From Bactericera cockerelli (Eukaryota; Arthropoda; Insecta; Hemiptera; Triozidae): DNA of 64,000 nucleotides. The position numbers and the translations under genes were made by a program. The stretch covers positions 21,749,568 through 21,813,567 of the forward strand of contig CM044958.1 of the NCBI GenBank assembly GCA_024516035.1, read 5' to 3'. Shown piece after piece: positions 52,545-63,722 of this stretch; the first letter of the stretch is position 1; each line of letters starts with the position of its first letter. The notes under the pieces were generated by a model. That model ran no database searches. It worked only from the letters and a program-made list of their open reading frames with translations, and was not told the DNA's origin.

Positions 52545-55500
52545 TGCCTCCCCATTGCTTCGCCCCCGTTCAGTCGCAACCCTCGGGTTACACCCCGCGC
52601 CCCTCTCTACGTGCCAGGCCCAAACCCAAGCACTGACCCAGCCTCCAACACCAGATTTCCTGAGAATGAATCACTTGTGACGTTGGAAGCCTCACTAAAC
52701 AAACAGAAACATCCCGAGTGGTGTTTCCTAACAATATAGAATCGCGTTTTCTCAGTTATCACGAGACACGTTTTTATAATTGTGACGATGATATAGTAAA
52801 TCAATTATTTAGATTTTCAGAACCAATAGAAACGTAGAGCTATTCTATCTGCTGATAATAATTGCTAGAAAAATCCTAATACCTGGGATTTTTAGCTACA
52901 TCGACATTTTATTATAAATCTACTTTGTAAAACATACGTTTGCAATCATTTTCATCAACAAAAAAAAATGTGCCCATCTTTTTACTATGTGAAGTAGAAG
53001 TCAGATGTTTCATTGTAAATCAAATTCTTCCAAGAAATATCCAATTGGACACTCATTTTTTTAAAAATATATTCACAAAATATCCAATTGGACATTCATT
53101 TTTTGTATATACTCTCAAGACATAGTTTACTTACTTGAATTTCAAACATTTTTATCAAGTAACTCACTTTATATTGTTATTTCATTCCTTGAGATTTAGT
53201 TTGTTATTTTAAAAAAGTGGCTAAATTCCCGGACCCGAAGTAGTTGAGTGACGTGCATATTCATCCAACCATTCATACAATGTACCAATATACGATAGTT
53301 ATCAAATCCCATTATACTTACCCGTCAGTATTAATTTTTTTTAAATACTTCCGATTTCTAATTGAATTAGAATTTTTCGGAAGTAATAATAAGAAACTTG
53401 AATGTTTTACTTAGTAGGTCCTTTTATGCACAGATTCTATAAATTATATAGAACGTTCATTACTTTGTCCGAGTTTTTAGTTGCTTCTAACTCTGTGATT
53501 TCTTATTTTGTTATTTGTTTTATTTTCTTTTGATAAAAGATTTTGTTTTAGTGACATTAAGGGCCTGATTAAAGTTAAGATAAGCCAGACTGTCCCTCAA
53601 CTCGGACCATAGTGCGCTGTGATTAATTGACACTCCAACTTGAGGTCGTGTTTGGCTTATCTTAACCTTATCTTGTTTCATAATTTGGCCCTTAAGACCA
53701 TGTATACTAAAAATTTCAGTTTAATCCACAAGTTCTAATTTTGAACTGTCTCTGTATTGTTTAAGTTTTGGTGATCTTTTTTTCCTTTTTTTTGTGAGTT
53801 ATTTTTAACAGGACATTAATTGATTTTTCTTTTGTAGGTACTAGATTTAGAAATAATGTTAAACAAAATTGAAACTTGAGAAGTACAGACTATTGGAAAC
53901 CATTTCTTATTTGCTATAAAATTATAGTCTGGATCACGTATTATATTTTTCAGGGAGATTTTATATCCAAACAATAAAAAATTGCCTAAATTTTTAGCCT
54001 CTATTGAATTTCAAGAAGTCGCTTGAATTTAAAATAGCATTACCCATATCTCACTTGAAATCAAACACTATAATAGAGTGCCACGATTTCATTTTATATT
54101 TTTTAAATGATTTTAAGTTTCTCTCTGAAATAGTATAGATGCCTCTAGTACCTATAATAAATTATGTCGGGGGAAACGATCTTTTGTTCAAGAGTGAAAA
54201 AAACTTTATTTTTGTTACACATTTTTTGTTCTCAAACTTTTTGTCATTTTTTACAAACAGTACAAAAAAAACAAGTTATCATTATTGTATTGAAAACAAG
54301 TATAATTATTTACAGGTTTCAATAGATCTGGATGAAGTGAACTGAGGGACAAAATTAGGGGACAGCAAGCTGTTTTCCCCTTCAACACTTGCAAAATATG
54401 CCGTGTTTCGCAAGATTTCATTTTTCTCTCTTGGGGTGATTATTTCTGGATGAATTTTGTATTTAGTGTAAATCCTCATGCTGTTTTCTTTAATTAGAAC
54501 AAAAACCTCTGAAAATGTTATTCACAACATAAGTTACATCCTTTTCAGGCGCATGGAAATACACGGAATTAAAGGACCAGTTGGTCGTCCTCTAATTTTG
54601 TCCCTCAGTGTAGAGTATCTCGAAAAAAGAATTCTTATTTGGCAAGGATGGCACTATTAGTGTTGAAAGTAGAATAGCTTTTTTTTTTTGTAAGATCCCT
54701 CCATTCCACCTGTTGGGCGATTGAAGGGGCACTGCTGGCAATAGCCTCAATCCAAGGAATAGCTGTCATATTTGACTGGAATCATTTTGTGACATCACAA
54801 CTATTCGAACTCGTTTCACTATATCTACGCTGAAACGGACCGACGACCGACTTATGATCAAGATACTGAGGTCGGTAAGACATTACTCATTAGACGGGGA
54901 TGAAGAACCATTGCCATCAAGAATAAGTTTTTTTTAAAGGTAGTTTTTAAGAAAAAAAATCCTGCCCGCTGGGAATCGAACCAGGTCACCATGCGTACAA
55001 TGCCTAGCGCGCTAACTCACTCTGCCACGTGACTACTGATATGACCATGGAGTTGAAAGCGATGTTAAATTTTTGTTTAAAAAAAACGCTTGCATACGAG
55101 TCTGCAACATTCGACATTTTCACTTACTATTCAGGGTCCAAACCCAACTGACCAAATTTCGTATTGTGCGCATGACACATACTTCTCTTTTCTTAGGGTT
55201 GCAATATCGAAAGAAAATTCGATATAGGTATATCGATAATATCGAAACATAATATCGATATCCGATATTAGAAGACTTCTCTCCTTTACAATTCGATATT
55301 TCGTTACATAATATCGTTACATAATATCGTTACTAATATCGTACATAATTTCGTACATATTGGTCACATAATTTGGTTATGTGCCAGAGCAAAGACATGA
55401 AATGTCAATATTCAAATCTCTTAAGCACTCGCAGAACACACATGTATTTGACATGGTTCTGAGAGCACTTGCTAGTCACTGGCTTCCTTGCATGGACGGC

Positions 55501-56425
55501 GCTAGTAAAAGGTTCTACATTATTGTACTGCCGTGGATTCTTATCAATAGAGTTACACTACGTTCCCACATGCACTGAATATATTCTATCATAAGGGGTA
55601 TAAAATGAATTTAAGATTCAATTAAGTCGGAATTCCAGTGAGTGCAACACTTTGGCCGCGTTTTTCTTTGGGATTAAAAAAATCCAGGTTTGTTTTTTCC
55701 CAATTTCCATTTTCTTCCAAGTTTAACTTCCCGTTTCGGTACTTATAAAGATAAGCAATGGAAAATGAAAACAAACCAGGAATAAAGAAATTGAAGCAAG
55801 AATTTTATAAATCCATTTTGGTTAACCAAACTGGAAGAAGATTTCTCCTCCTTTCGTTTATAATTCGTAACAAAATATTTACTTCCTGTGATCCCGGGTT
55901 AGAGTGTTCTCATTACCAACGATTCTTGGTTACTGGGGGAAAATCAGACCGATAGTCTTTCACTTTCAATTTCTTCACTGGATAAAAAAAGATGTTCTGT
56001 GCTAGTGGGATTTGAGTGATGAAAAACTGCCAACCGAAGAAATGTAAGATCCTTCAGAACAGTTCAGTAGCCTGCGTTCTTCTACCTTCAGCAGTATCAC
56101 ACGATGGGGAAGGGTAGTGGGAACTCAAGAGTCGTGTCGATTTTTCATTTATTTTTTTAACATCGCCGGGAAACTGTCGCACAGATTCAAACAACGATCT
56201 TTTCTATTTTCGTACAAAATCTCTAGGCAGCGACAGTGCCTTTCTGAAATTTGCATGTGCAGTTCGTTATCACTTGGTATCCCTTGGTTGTGTTTATCGT
56301 ACTTATATTCGCCGCGAAGGCCCTATTTAGGTAATTTTATGATGGCGGTTCTCTCAACCATCTGAGACTTAACTCAGGGTGGAACACGACTTGCATCATC
56401 TGCATGAAGCAACTTGACCAAGGGT
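52545..56425. other. Convergent intergenic region and TDRD9 3' flank
   Basis: No gene was found. A candidate AATAAA poly(A) signal lies at 53973-53978 and another at about 54152. 53566-53697 is a MITE-like hairpin with TTAAGGGCC-type ends and TAAGATAAGCC arms. 53342-53387 is a copy of the ACTTCCGATTTC hairpin. 54790-54880 is a degenerate SINE C and 54950-55040 a SINE E. 55200-55370 is rich in ATATCGATAT-type words. The rest is unassigned AT-rich DNA. Confidence 0.5.
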
Positions 56426-56583
56426 TTACCTTCGTTTGAGGCGGATTTTGATTCCGTCGTCATTTTCTAGCACTATATTCTGTGCGAGTTTCAGATCTTC
56501 TGGTTTCACGACAGACTCGACCACAAACCTCCTGAGAACATTGGCGATGAAAATCTTCTGGTTGATCATGGCTACTTTTTGAC
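56426..56583 (-). CDS. Cytochrome P450 (CYP4-like), last exon
   Basis: It follows TTACAG on the - strand, completes the Gly of the heme loop, and reads QKVAMINQKIFIANVLRRF, VVKPEDLKLAQNIVLEN and GIKIRLKRR to TAA (56426-56428). This is the L-helix and C-terminal strands of a CYP4 protein. The stop lies about 45 residues after the heme Cys, as usual. No clear AATAAA was found just downstream. Confidence 0.92.
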
Positions 56584-57368
56584 CTGTAACAACAGAGAAA
56601 ATAAATTGGTTTAAACCTCACATGACTTTCTATGTGTTGCAATTGAGAAAGTTTTATAGGAAATTTCCGAAAAGTACACAATATCTCAGGGTAAATTTTC
56701 AAAAATGTTAGAAATATTTTCGATATTCAGAATATCGAAATTATGTGATCACCATTTAAAACGATTTTATCATATAACAAATTTCCATATCTCTTATCGT
56801 TTACTAGATATTTGCACATGATCATTATTTAGAAAAATTTACCACACGCGGGCTTATGGGGAAAATATCAAAAATGTCACTAATTGATATTTCAAATATG
56901 TCAATTGTGTGAAAAATCACAATTAACACTAGTGATTATAAAAAAAATTCAAAATCTCTCATCGTTACGAGATAAAAACAAAAAAGAATATGGCTGATTT
57001 TCATGGAATTGTTCGGGGTGCATACTAACGTCTAAATTCATCACTCTAGAGTCTAGGACTTGCCCTTCGTGAGATATTTTGTACATTAGGGGGGGGGGCG
57101 GATATTATTTTATCGATGGATAATTTCTTGCACATTGTCTATACATGCAATTTTCAGGCGCACATAAGATTTTTTCCTGACTAAAGGAAGCATTACTTAC
57201 ATTTTGACATAAATTCTTTTTCAGAATTGATTTTTTTATACCTGATCAACCTAAGTCATCAGAATTAAATTTACTGTTTTTTTTTGCGAGATGAGTAGAA
57301 TATTATTGAATCTATTTTCAAGCCTGAACACTTTTGGTAGTTCCTCAGTCTTTTGTGAAAGGACTCAC

Positions 57369-57539
57369 CTATACAATTTCTGGGTCCTGCGCTGAACGGA
57401 ATATAGGCGTAGGGATGTTTCATCTTCTCCAGAAACCTATCCGGATCAAACTGGAGGGGGTTGGGGAAATATTCCGGATTCCTGTGCTGTTCGAACACGT
57501 GAATGAATATGGAGCAGCCGGCTGGAACGTCCATGGACG
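57369..57539 (-). CDS. Cytochrome P450, heme-binding exon
   Basis: The exon follows CCCTCAG and ends ATAG|GTGAG. It encodes [30 protein letters not shown] (PERF-type motif) and [15 protein letters not shown], the heme-binding loop F-x-x-G-x-R-x-C-x-G whose Cys ligates heme iron. The phase fits both neighbours. P450s of this family are ER-membrane mono-oxygenases using NADPH-P450 reductase. Substrate cannot be predicted. Confidence 0.95.
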
Positions 57540-57814
57540 CTGAGGGGAGGGAAAACCGGCACAAGATCATAACGTGGAGGTTTCTTTCATTCCTAAAATT
57601 TACTTTTATTTAATGATAATTATTTACAGAGGAGACTTAACAATCAGAGTCCTTGCTCCTTAAATTTACTTTTTAAATTCTACATTATGAAACAGGATCC
57701 AAGTTAAGCTAAGCCTGACACGCACTCGAGTCGGAGTTTCAAGCAATCACTGAGCACTACAGCCTGAGTTTAGGGATAGTGTCAACTCAGATTAAATCTA
57801 TTATTATTATTAAA
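57540..57814. other. P450 intron: MITE-like fragment
   Basis: 57622-57658 matches 63466-63502 over 37 bases. 57685-57785 resembles a degraded copy of the hairpin element at 53566-53697 (ATTATGAAACA, AGTTAAGCTAAGCC). It is followed by a LINE-tail copy. Confidence 0.55.
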
Positions 57815-57887
57815 TGCTTTATTAGATAAAAAGATATAATTATAAATGTACAATACAAATAATTATTATTAAAAAATGGAAACAATA

Positions 57888-59789
57888 TCTCTATACAGGG
57901 TGTCCCACCAAACTTGGACACCTCAAATTACTCGGCCCCTGAAAGAGTTTTTGAAAAATAAAAAAATCTAGGGTACATGTGCTAATTATGCGGTTTCAGT
58001 TATGAAATTTTTTTTATACAGTGTGGTTCAAAAGTCAGAAATTGAGGTGTCAACTTTCGATTTTTAAATGGATCGACCTAAATTTTATTTGATAGTTTTA
58101 CTTCTAAATAATTCCTGAGTACTTTTTTAAACAAAAATATTACATACAGGGTGGTTTTTTTTCGACCAATTTTTTTTCTAAATCTTGAATAACTCAAGTT
58201 CGGTTAATTTTTTCGATAACAAGAAGAGAATGTGTTTGTGTAATAAATACACGCACTTTCAATTGGCATCAAAAAATTTTATACAGGGTGGTTCACAAGT
58301 GAAATAATGACTTGATTTTTTTTAAAACCGAGTTTTTTTAGTTTTTTATTTAGGATTAATAATTCTCGTCTAATTTTACACATTTTTCGTTAGTCATATC
58401 AAAAAACAAAACTAAAGTGTTGTACAGGGTGAGACATAATTTTTTTGTAACACCCTGTATATGGGCAGTCAAAGAGATGCAAAATTAAATATAAAGACTA
58501 AATATGCAAGAAAAGCTTTGATTTTCAATTAAACAAAAAAGTTATGGTGTTTTAACTAATATTGTCGCATGGACCACCCTGTAGATATTTTCTTAAACTA
58601 TCATGTAGGTACTCTAAGTTGTATAAAATTCAACGAAAACTTCGAATCATGTGGGAAAAACAAGTAAAAAACACGAATTTGAAGCCATTTTCAATTTGGT
58701 GTCCACACTGAATGATTTTAAAACTTGAAATAAAAAGTAGGTAGGTGTAGACACAAAATTGAGCATGGCTTTTTGAATTCATTTTTTTTCTTTCAGATTT
58801 GGACTCCTCGTTCAATTTTAGACAGTTTCGACTACCCATATGATGTTTTAAGAAAAGATCTACAGGGTGGTCCATGCGACAATATTAGTTAAAACACCAT
58901 AACTTTTTAGTTTAATTAAAAGTCAAAGTTTTTCTTGCATATTTAGTCTTTATATTTAGTTTTGCGTCTCTTTGACTGCCCATATACAGGGTGTTACAAA
59001 AAAAATTATGTCTCACCCTGTACAACACTTTAGTTTTGTTTTTCGATATGACTAACGAAAAATGTGTAAAATTAGACGAGAATTATTAATCCTAAATAAA
59101 AAACTAAAAAAACTCGGTTTTAAAAAAAATCAAGTCATTATTTCACTTGTGAACCACCCTGTATAAAATTTTTTGATGCCAATTGAAAGTGCGTGTATTT
59201 ATTACACAAACACATTCTCTTCTTGTTATCGAAAAAATTAACCGAACTTGAGTTATTCAAGATTTAGAAAAAAAATTGGTCGAAAAAAAACCACCCTGTA
59301 TGTAATATTTTTGTTTAAAAAAGTACTCAAGAATCATTTAGAAGTAAAATTATCAAATAAAATTCAGGTCGATCCATTTAAAAATCGAAAGTTGACACCT
59401 CAATTTCTGACTTTTGAACCACCCTGTATAAAAAAAATTTCATGACTGAAACCGCATAATTAGACCATGTACCCTAGGATTTTTTATTTTTCAAAAACTT
59501 TCAGGGGCCGAGTAATTTCAGGTGTCCAAGTTTGGTGGGACACCCTGTATATAAAACAGAAAAAAGGACTACCTACCTACCTACCTACCTATGTTTGTTT
59601 GTCCGGAGTTGTTTAGCCAAAACGGTAAGAGATAGCGAAAAATGTCTCAGAATTGACCCCCCCAAAACCATTATCGCTTTGTCCAGAAAAATTATAAAAA
59701 GTTCAAAAAGGCATTGCTGTCCAGCAGTACGGCCATGCCTTAGTAAATTTGAAATTTAGTCCCGTTGCAAAGCACGGGCAAACGGCTAG
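57888..59789 (+). mobile_element. Helitron-like element interrupted by a fold-back element
   Basis: The element starts TCTCTATA after A (57887) and ends CGGCTAG before T (59790). It is split at 57896-59547 by the fold-back. It lies in a LINE-tail repeat; the same repeat without the Helitron follows at 59945-59990 (GGAAACAATATAAACAAT), which serves as an empty site. Same family as 2399-2633. Confidence 0.85.
57896..59547. mobile_element. 1.65-kb fold-back element, CAGGGTG termini
   Basis: Arms of about 690 bp (57896-58590 and 58858-59547) are inverted copies around a ~270-bp spacer. The ends are CAGGGTGTCCCACCAAACTT and its complement. TATA flanks both sides (57892-57895 and 59548-59551). Each arm has further TACAGGGTGG-type motifs at roughly 120-140-bp spacing (58148, 58285 and 58424; a variant at 58018). 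No coding sequence is seen. Confidence 0.9.
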
Positions 59790-60022
59790 TAAACAATAAA
59801 ATGGAAAGAAATAGATAAATTTTCCAGATTATAGAATCAACTCAGATTAAATAGAATCAACTCAGATCAAATCTATTATTATTATTAAATGCTTTATTAG
59901 ATAAAAAGACATAATTATATATGTACAATACAAATAATTATTATTAAAAAATGGAAACAATATAAACAATAAAATGGTAAGAAATAGATAAATTTTCCAG
60001 ATTTTTTTTTTAAATATTCATT

Positions 60023-60178
60023 AACACATTGACTGCCATGTCACATATGTGTGACACAATAGGTTTAACACTGCCACGTCACACATATTGTGTGACAGTC
60101 GATGCTACTTTGAATGAGTGTCAGTAACGTGGCGTGCGGGTAAAGTGTCCAAAAATGACCTTGGCAGTCAACGTGTTT
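60023..60178. mobile_element. Hairpin MITE with AACACATTGACTGCCA ends
   Basis: AACACATTGACTGCCA at left pairs with TGGCAGTCAACGTGTT at right. Internal CACATATGTGTGACA and GTGTGACAG blocks pair as well. It lies 18 bases from the P450 exon at 60196-60439. Confidence 0.75.
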
Positions 60179-60195
60179 TAAAACGAGCTACTCAC

Positions 60196-60439
60196 GTGTT
60201 CTGAGAGGCGCATACAGCTGGCGCGCAATGACTGGCACGGGGGGGTAGAGGCGCAACGCCTCCTTGATGCAGCGCTCCAGATACTCCATGGCGCCCAGGG
60301 TCTGTGTGGAGGTGGGGGCGGCGCCCTGCTCGTAGAACCCTACGGCCTCAGCCTCCGCCACTATGCGGGCCTGGACCTCGGGGTGGTGGCCCAAGGCATA
60401 CAGGGTCCACGAGGCTACGCCGGCTGTGGTGTCGTGGCC
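60196..60439 (-). CDS. Cytochrome P450, I-helix and K-helix exon
   Basis: 244 bases between GGTCTAG and GTGAG. It encodes GHDTTAGVASWTLYALGHH, completing the A-G-x-D/E-T-T oxygen-activation motif, then EYLERCIKEALRLYPPVPV with the E-x-x-R pair (E of KEALR). It is strongly GC-rich against its AT-rich surroundings. The frame is intact. Confidence 0.95.
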
Positions 60440-60639
60440 CTAGACCAGGAGTCAAGAGACATATTTATATATATATATTTTTTTTTTTTAATCTTACAGT
60501 AGGTGTATGTATGTGTGATTTTATTTGTGGTGAAGCACAAGGCCTCTTCACAATTTTTGTGGGTAGCGCAGCATTACTAAGAGCCTCCTTCACAATTCGA
60601 ATTATTCTATTACATTAATGTCTTTTTACTTTGGTTCTG

Positions 60640-60810
60640 CCGCCACTGGTCGTTACTCATTCAAGTAACTACTCATTTTTCCTCACGAGGTATGAGTGGA
60701 CCCCCAACATGCAAGTACAGAGCAGAAAAATTCCTGCCCCGCTGGGGATCGAACCCAGGTCACCGTGCGTGCAATGCCTAGCGCGCTAACTCAATCTGCC
60801 ACGGTGACAT
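60640..60810 (-). repeat. tRNA-derived SINE family E, full copy
   Basis: The complement has GTCACCGTGGCAGATTGAGT, GCGCGCTAGGCATTGCACGC and the B box GGGTTCGATCCCCAG. The body is CAGGAATTTTTCTGCTCTGT. It lies in the P450 intron between the exons at 60196 and 61395. Confidence 0.85.
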
Positions 60811-61158
60811 CTTATCTTACAGTAGGTAATCATTTGTTAATAAAACGATTGGTTTGTGAAATAAAACGATTGGAATTATGACAAGAAATGAAATTGTAAA
60901 TAAATCACAAAAACACAAAATTTGTATGTAAATATTTCTAAATTTCTTGATGCACCCAAGTTACGGTCCGAGGCATGGGCCTATGTTTATTTTTCCTAAC
61001 CCTACTCTTCACAATGAGGCATTGCCCTACATCGTTTCATGTCTCAATTCGGTGCCACCAAAATTTATTTATTGAAAAAAAAATATATGGGATTTGAAGA
61101 TTCTGCAGAGAACGTTATTTTACATCTTCTGGTATGACTTATTTTTCGTATTACATAA

Positions 61159-61320
61159 CCTCTTCGCGCCCAACACCATTTTTTGTTTTGTAGTACAAAG
61201 TGACCGGTGTCCTCACCCGAGGACAAACATTTTATACTACTTGGTAGTATAAAATTTAAGCTTGGGCACTTAGGACTATAAAATAAATGTCCTCTTACGA
61301 GGACATAGGGCGCGAAGAGG
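61159..61320. mobile_element. Hairpin MITE with CCTCTTCGCGCCC ends, copy 3
   Basis: Same 162-bp element as 14221-14381 in the opposite orientation. TIRs are perfect here, as are the internal TGTCCTCTTACGAGGACA hairpin and the TACTACTTGGTAGTA hairpin. It lies 75 bases from the P450 exon at 61395. Confidence 0.85.
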
Positions 61321-61394
61321 CTATACAGTGTAATGGTCTGGTACTGTAAAAGTGAAGGGTGAAACTTGGTGAGAATGATGAGCTATTTACTCAC

Positions 61395-61492
61395 GGCAAA
61401 CATGAAGCTGTCCACTTCCTCCCTAATGTCAGAATCCGTCAGTTCCTGCAGCTGTAGGCAGAGGTCCAGGAAGCACACTGTGCCTTTCTTCT
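61395..61492 (-). CDS. Cytochrome P450, CYP4-type exon before the I-helix
   Basis: 98 bases between TTTTCCAG and GTGAGT. It encodes KKGTVCFLDLCLQLQELTD and DIREEVDSFMFA, the F-L-D-L-L and D-I-R-E-E-V-D-T-F-M-F-A segments typical of CYP4. The A at its end continues as GHDTT in the next exon. Confidence 0.94.
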
Positions 61493-62334
61493 CTGGAAAA
61501 TGCGAGAGGGTTAAGATGTATTAAATATGCAGTATTTTTTTTTTATTTTTTTTTTTTTTAAATACATACATCTACACTGATATATCCTTTGGGAGGATAT
61601 ATCAGCAATAACTGATGTGTACTTATATTAAACTATATAATGAGTGTCGGCCTATGAACAGTGTTGTTATACCTGTCCATGGCGCGGACTATAGGGGATT
61701 TGAACATATATGTTTCTTTTCTGTTTGGTATTTCAAAAAAATATTTTGATTTTCCCTAAGTCTGGTGTCGGGTATCTTTACGGTAAGTTTGTTTTTTATA
61801 TAGGGACAGTTAATTTGACCTCGGCACACAGTATGTATGAATGAGAAAGTTAATCAAACTAAAAAAATGCAGTGTTGGAAACGTTTGCTGAGAGAGCTGC
61901 TGAAAGTTAAGGCAATTAGGACATTTATGTAAATATTTTTTTCTCCATTTTTTCTGTTTTTTTTTTTTCTTATTGTTTCCAATGTATCATGTGAGGTTAA
62001 CTTCTAGTGTAGATATATAAAGCTAACATCTTTTTCACTCGATTTACATTTTGTTTTGTACCGGCTACACTTACTTAAATAAACAAGCTAGCGTCTGTTG
62101 CTACAGTTAAGCAACATTCTGCGAGGTTTGGACTTGGATGTGTGACCATTCAAATTTGAACCTTCGTGATGCTCTGGCTTTTTCTCGTCCCACTCAAGCT
62201 GGTGAGGTTAATTTGAGTAATAGCTGATTTTTGAGTTTCCAGCGAATGGAGGGTAAAACCCCTTTGTGATATTATAACCATGCAGTTAAAAGCGACGTTA
62301 AAACCCACAAATAAATGTAAAAAGAAACACCTAC
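61493..62334. other. P450 intron with a SINE G fragment
   Basis: 62155-62310 is a family G copy on the - strand (CAGCGAATGGAGGGTAAAAC, AGCGACGTTAAAACCCA). The rest is AT-rich with nothing recognised. Confidence 0.5.
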
Positions 62335-62431
62335 TAATATTTAGTTGCGTGTCTTCGTTCAATATACTGTCATCTTGTTTTTTATCTGATTGTAATTCCT
62401 CCATTAGCTGTTCCCTTCGTTCTTTGATCAC
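62335..62431 (-). CDS. Cytochrome P450, exon after the FTxKV segment
   Basis: 97 bases, from CATTTCAG (complement) to ATTA|GTAGG. It encodes VIKERREQLMEELQSDKKQ and a short acidic stretch ending TQLNI. V-I-x-E-R is the usual G/H-helix lead in CYP4. The rest of this loop is variable in the family. The donor GTAGG is weak but in phase. Confidence 0.85.
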
Positions 62432-62666
62432 CTGAAATGAACATAGGTACATGATAATTATATTTTTTTTTGTCAAATAAATCAAAGAATATATTTTATT
62501 TTACTATCCATAAAACAAGTCAACCAACTCATCTCCCTGGGACACACAGCCCACAACTGCCGCCGCATTTATATGTTTGTATAACCATATTTTGAATCTC
62601 AATTTTTTATTTATTTTCTTTAGCTTTAGCTACTATGTCATTTTTTCTACTTCGCTTCAACTCGCG

Positions 62667-62697
<31 letters not shown>

Positions 62698-63525
62698 AAG
62701 TGGGGTTTAACGTCGCTTTCAACTGCCATGGTCATATCACGACGGGGGTTTTACCCTCCATTCGCAGGAAACTCACAAACCTGCTACTCACATTGACCTC
62801 ACCCAGCCTGAGTGGGGCCGGGAAAAGCCAGCGTCACGAGAATTAGACTCGCGAGTTCAATTAGAAGAATGAGGTTTAATTTAATTATATGGCTTATTTA
62901 ACTTCCAATAACCACCTAATCATTATAGCTACGTTTCAATAAGTACCTATAATCTATAATAATTTAAATAGACCGAAAAATTGAAATTATTGAATTCGTG
63001 AGAGTCAATAAATTTTGAGTAGGATTAGAACTCAATTTACCGTTTAACTACCTATTCTGGTCCAATATTTGTTTCAGCTGATTCGATTTATTTTCTTTTA
63101 CCTACTTGTGATCATCTAATTAATTCAATGAGTAGTTTAAGCACCTAGATACAATCGTAAACCAATAGTATTTTTATTTTAAGATGGGTGGTTTACAGCT
63201 TTTTTTATTTTGTAGCCATGAAACAGGAGCTACTGTAGACGCTTGTGGTCTGTGTTGTAGCCTGACCATCCCGTAGTATGCTTCCCCTCTGATGGGCGAG
63301 AAGTGACACAATACTTCCTATTTAGGTGCTGGGTCAACACGAGCGCACCGGAAGGTAACCCTTACAAACAATTAGTAAACCTATTGAAATAAGTGCTAAC
63401 ATATCTGATAATAATAATAAAAAAAATCACAATTTTTTTGCTTTCTTTTTTTTTAATTGATGTTGATTTACAGAGGAGACTTAACAATCAGAGTCCTTGC
63501 TCTGCCTTCTTTTAAATGAGCTCAC
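62432..63525. other. P450 intron with SINE G and SINE A copies
   Basis: 62702-62850 is a family G copy (GTTTAACGTCGCTTTCAACT) preceded by a T-run. 63215-63376 is a family A body on the - strand whose tRNA head is missing. 63466-63502 is the 37-base sequence also seen at 57622. The middle is unassigned. Confidence 0.55.
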
Positions 63526-63722
63526 TTTGAGAGTAAAGGCATGGATCACTTCCAGACAGCTGTAGTAGGATCTGCCCATGGCAGTGTTGCGGAACACCAG
63601 GTCGTAGTGAAGCCAGGGCATCATGAACCGTCTCATGCTGATCTCTGTTACCTCCTCCACTGCTTGGGTGTACCCCGAGTTCTGGTTGAGCTGAGCTCCC
63701 AGATCGTATCCCATCGTTGTCG
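63526..63722 (-). CDS. Cytochrome P450, first exon visible in the window
   Basis: 197 bases, from TTTATTTTAG to AAA|GTGAGC. It reads TTMGYDLGAQLNQNSGYTQ, AVEEVTEISMRRFMMPWLH and SCLEVIHAFTLK. T-T-M-G is the E-T-A-M-G-like CYP4 signature, and the P-W-L...G-R...I-H-x-F-T series follows in order. It enters at phase 2, so at least one more upstream exon with the membrane anchor lies past 64000. Its donor-side intron starts with a sequence also found at 57622. Confidence 0.9.

Noticed and set aside
50728..51306. 192-codon frame inside the 49351-51853 element
   Set aside because: It is driven by the CT microsatellite, with no domain, and the rest is AT-rich without codon pattern.
52421..52636. Alternative frame with repeated GPPSRN peptide in the last TDRD9 exon
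   Set aside because: It is not in phase with the finger-encoding frame. It is kept only as a possibility if the GC-rich repeat has an indel.
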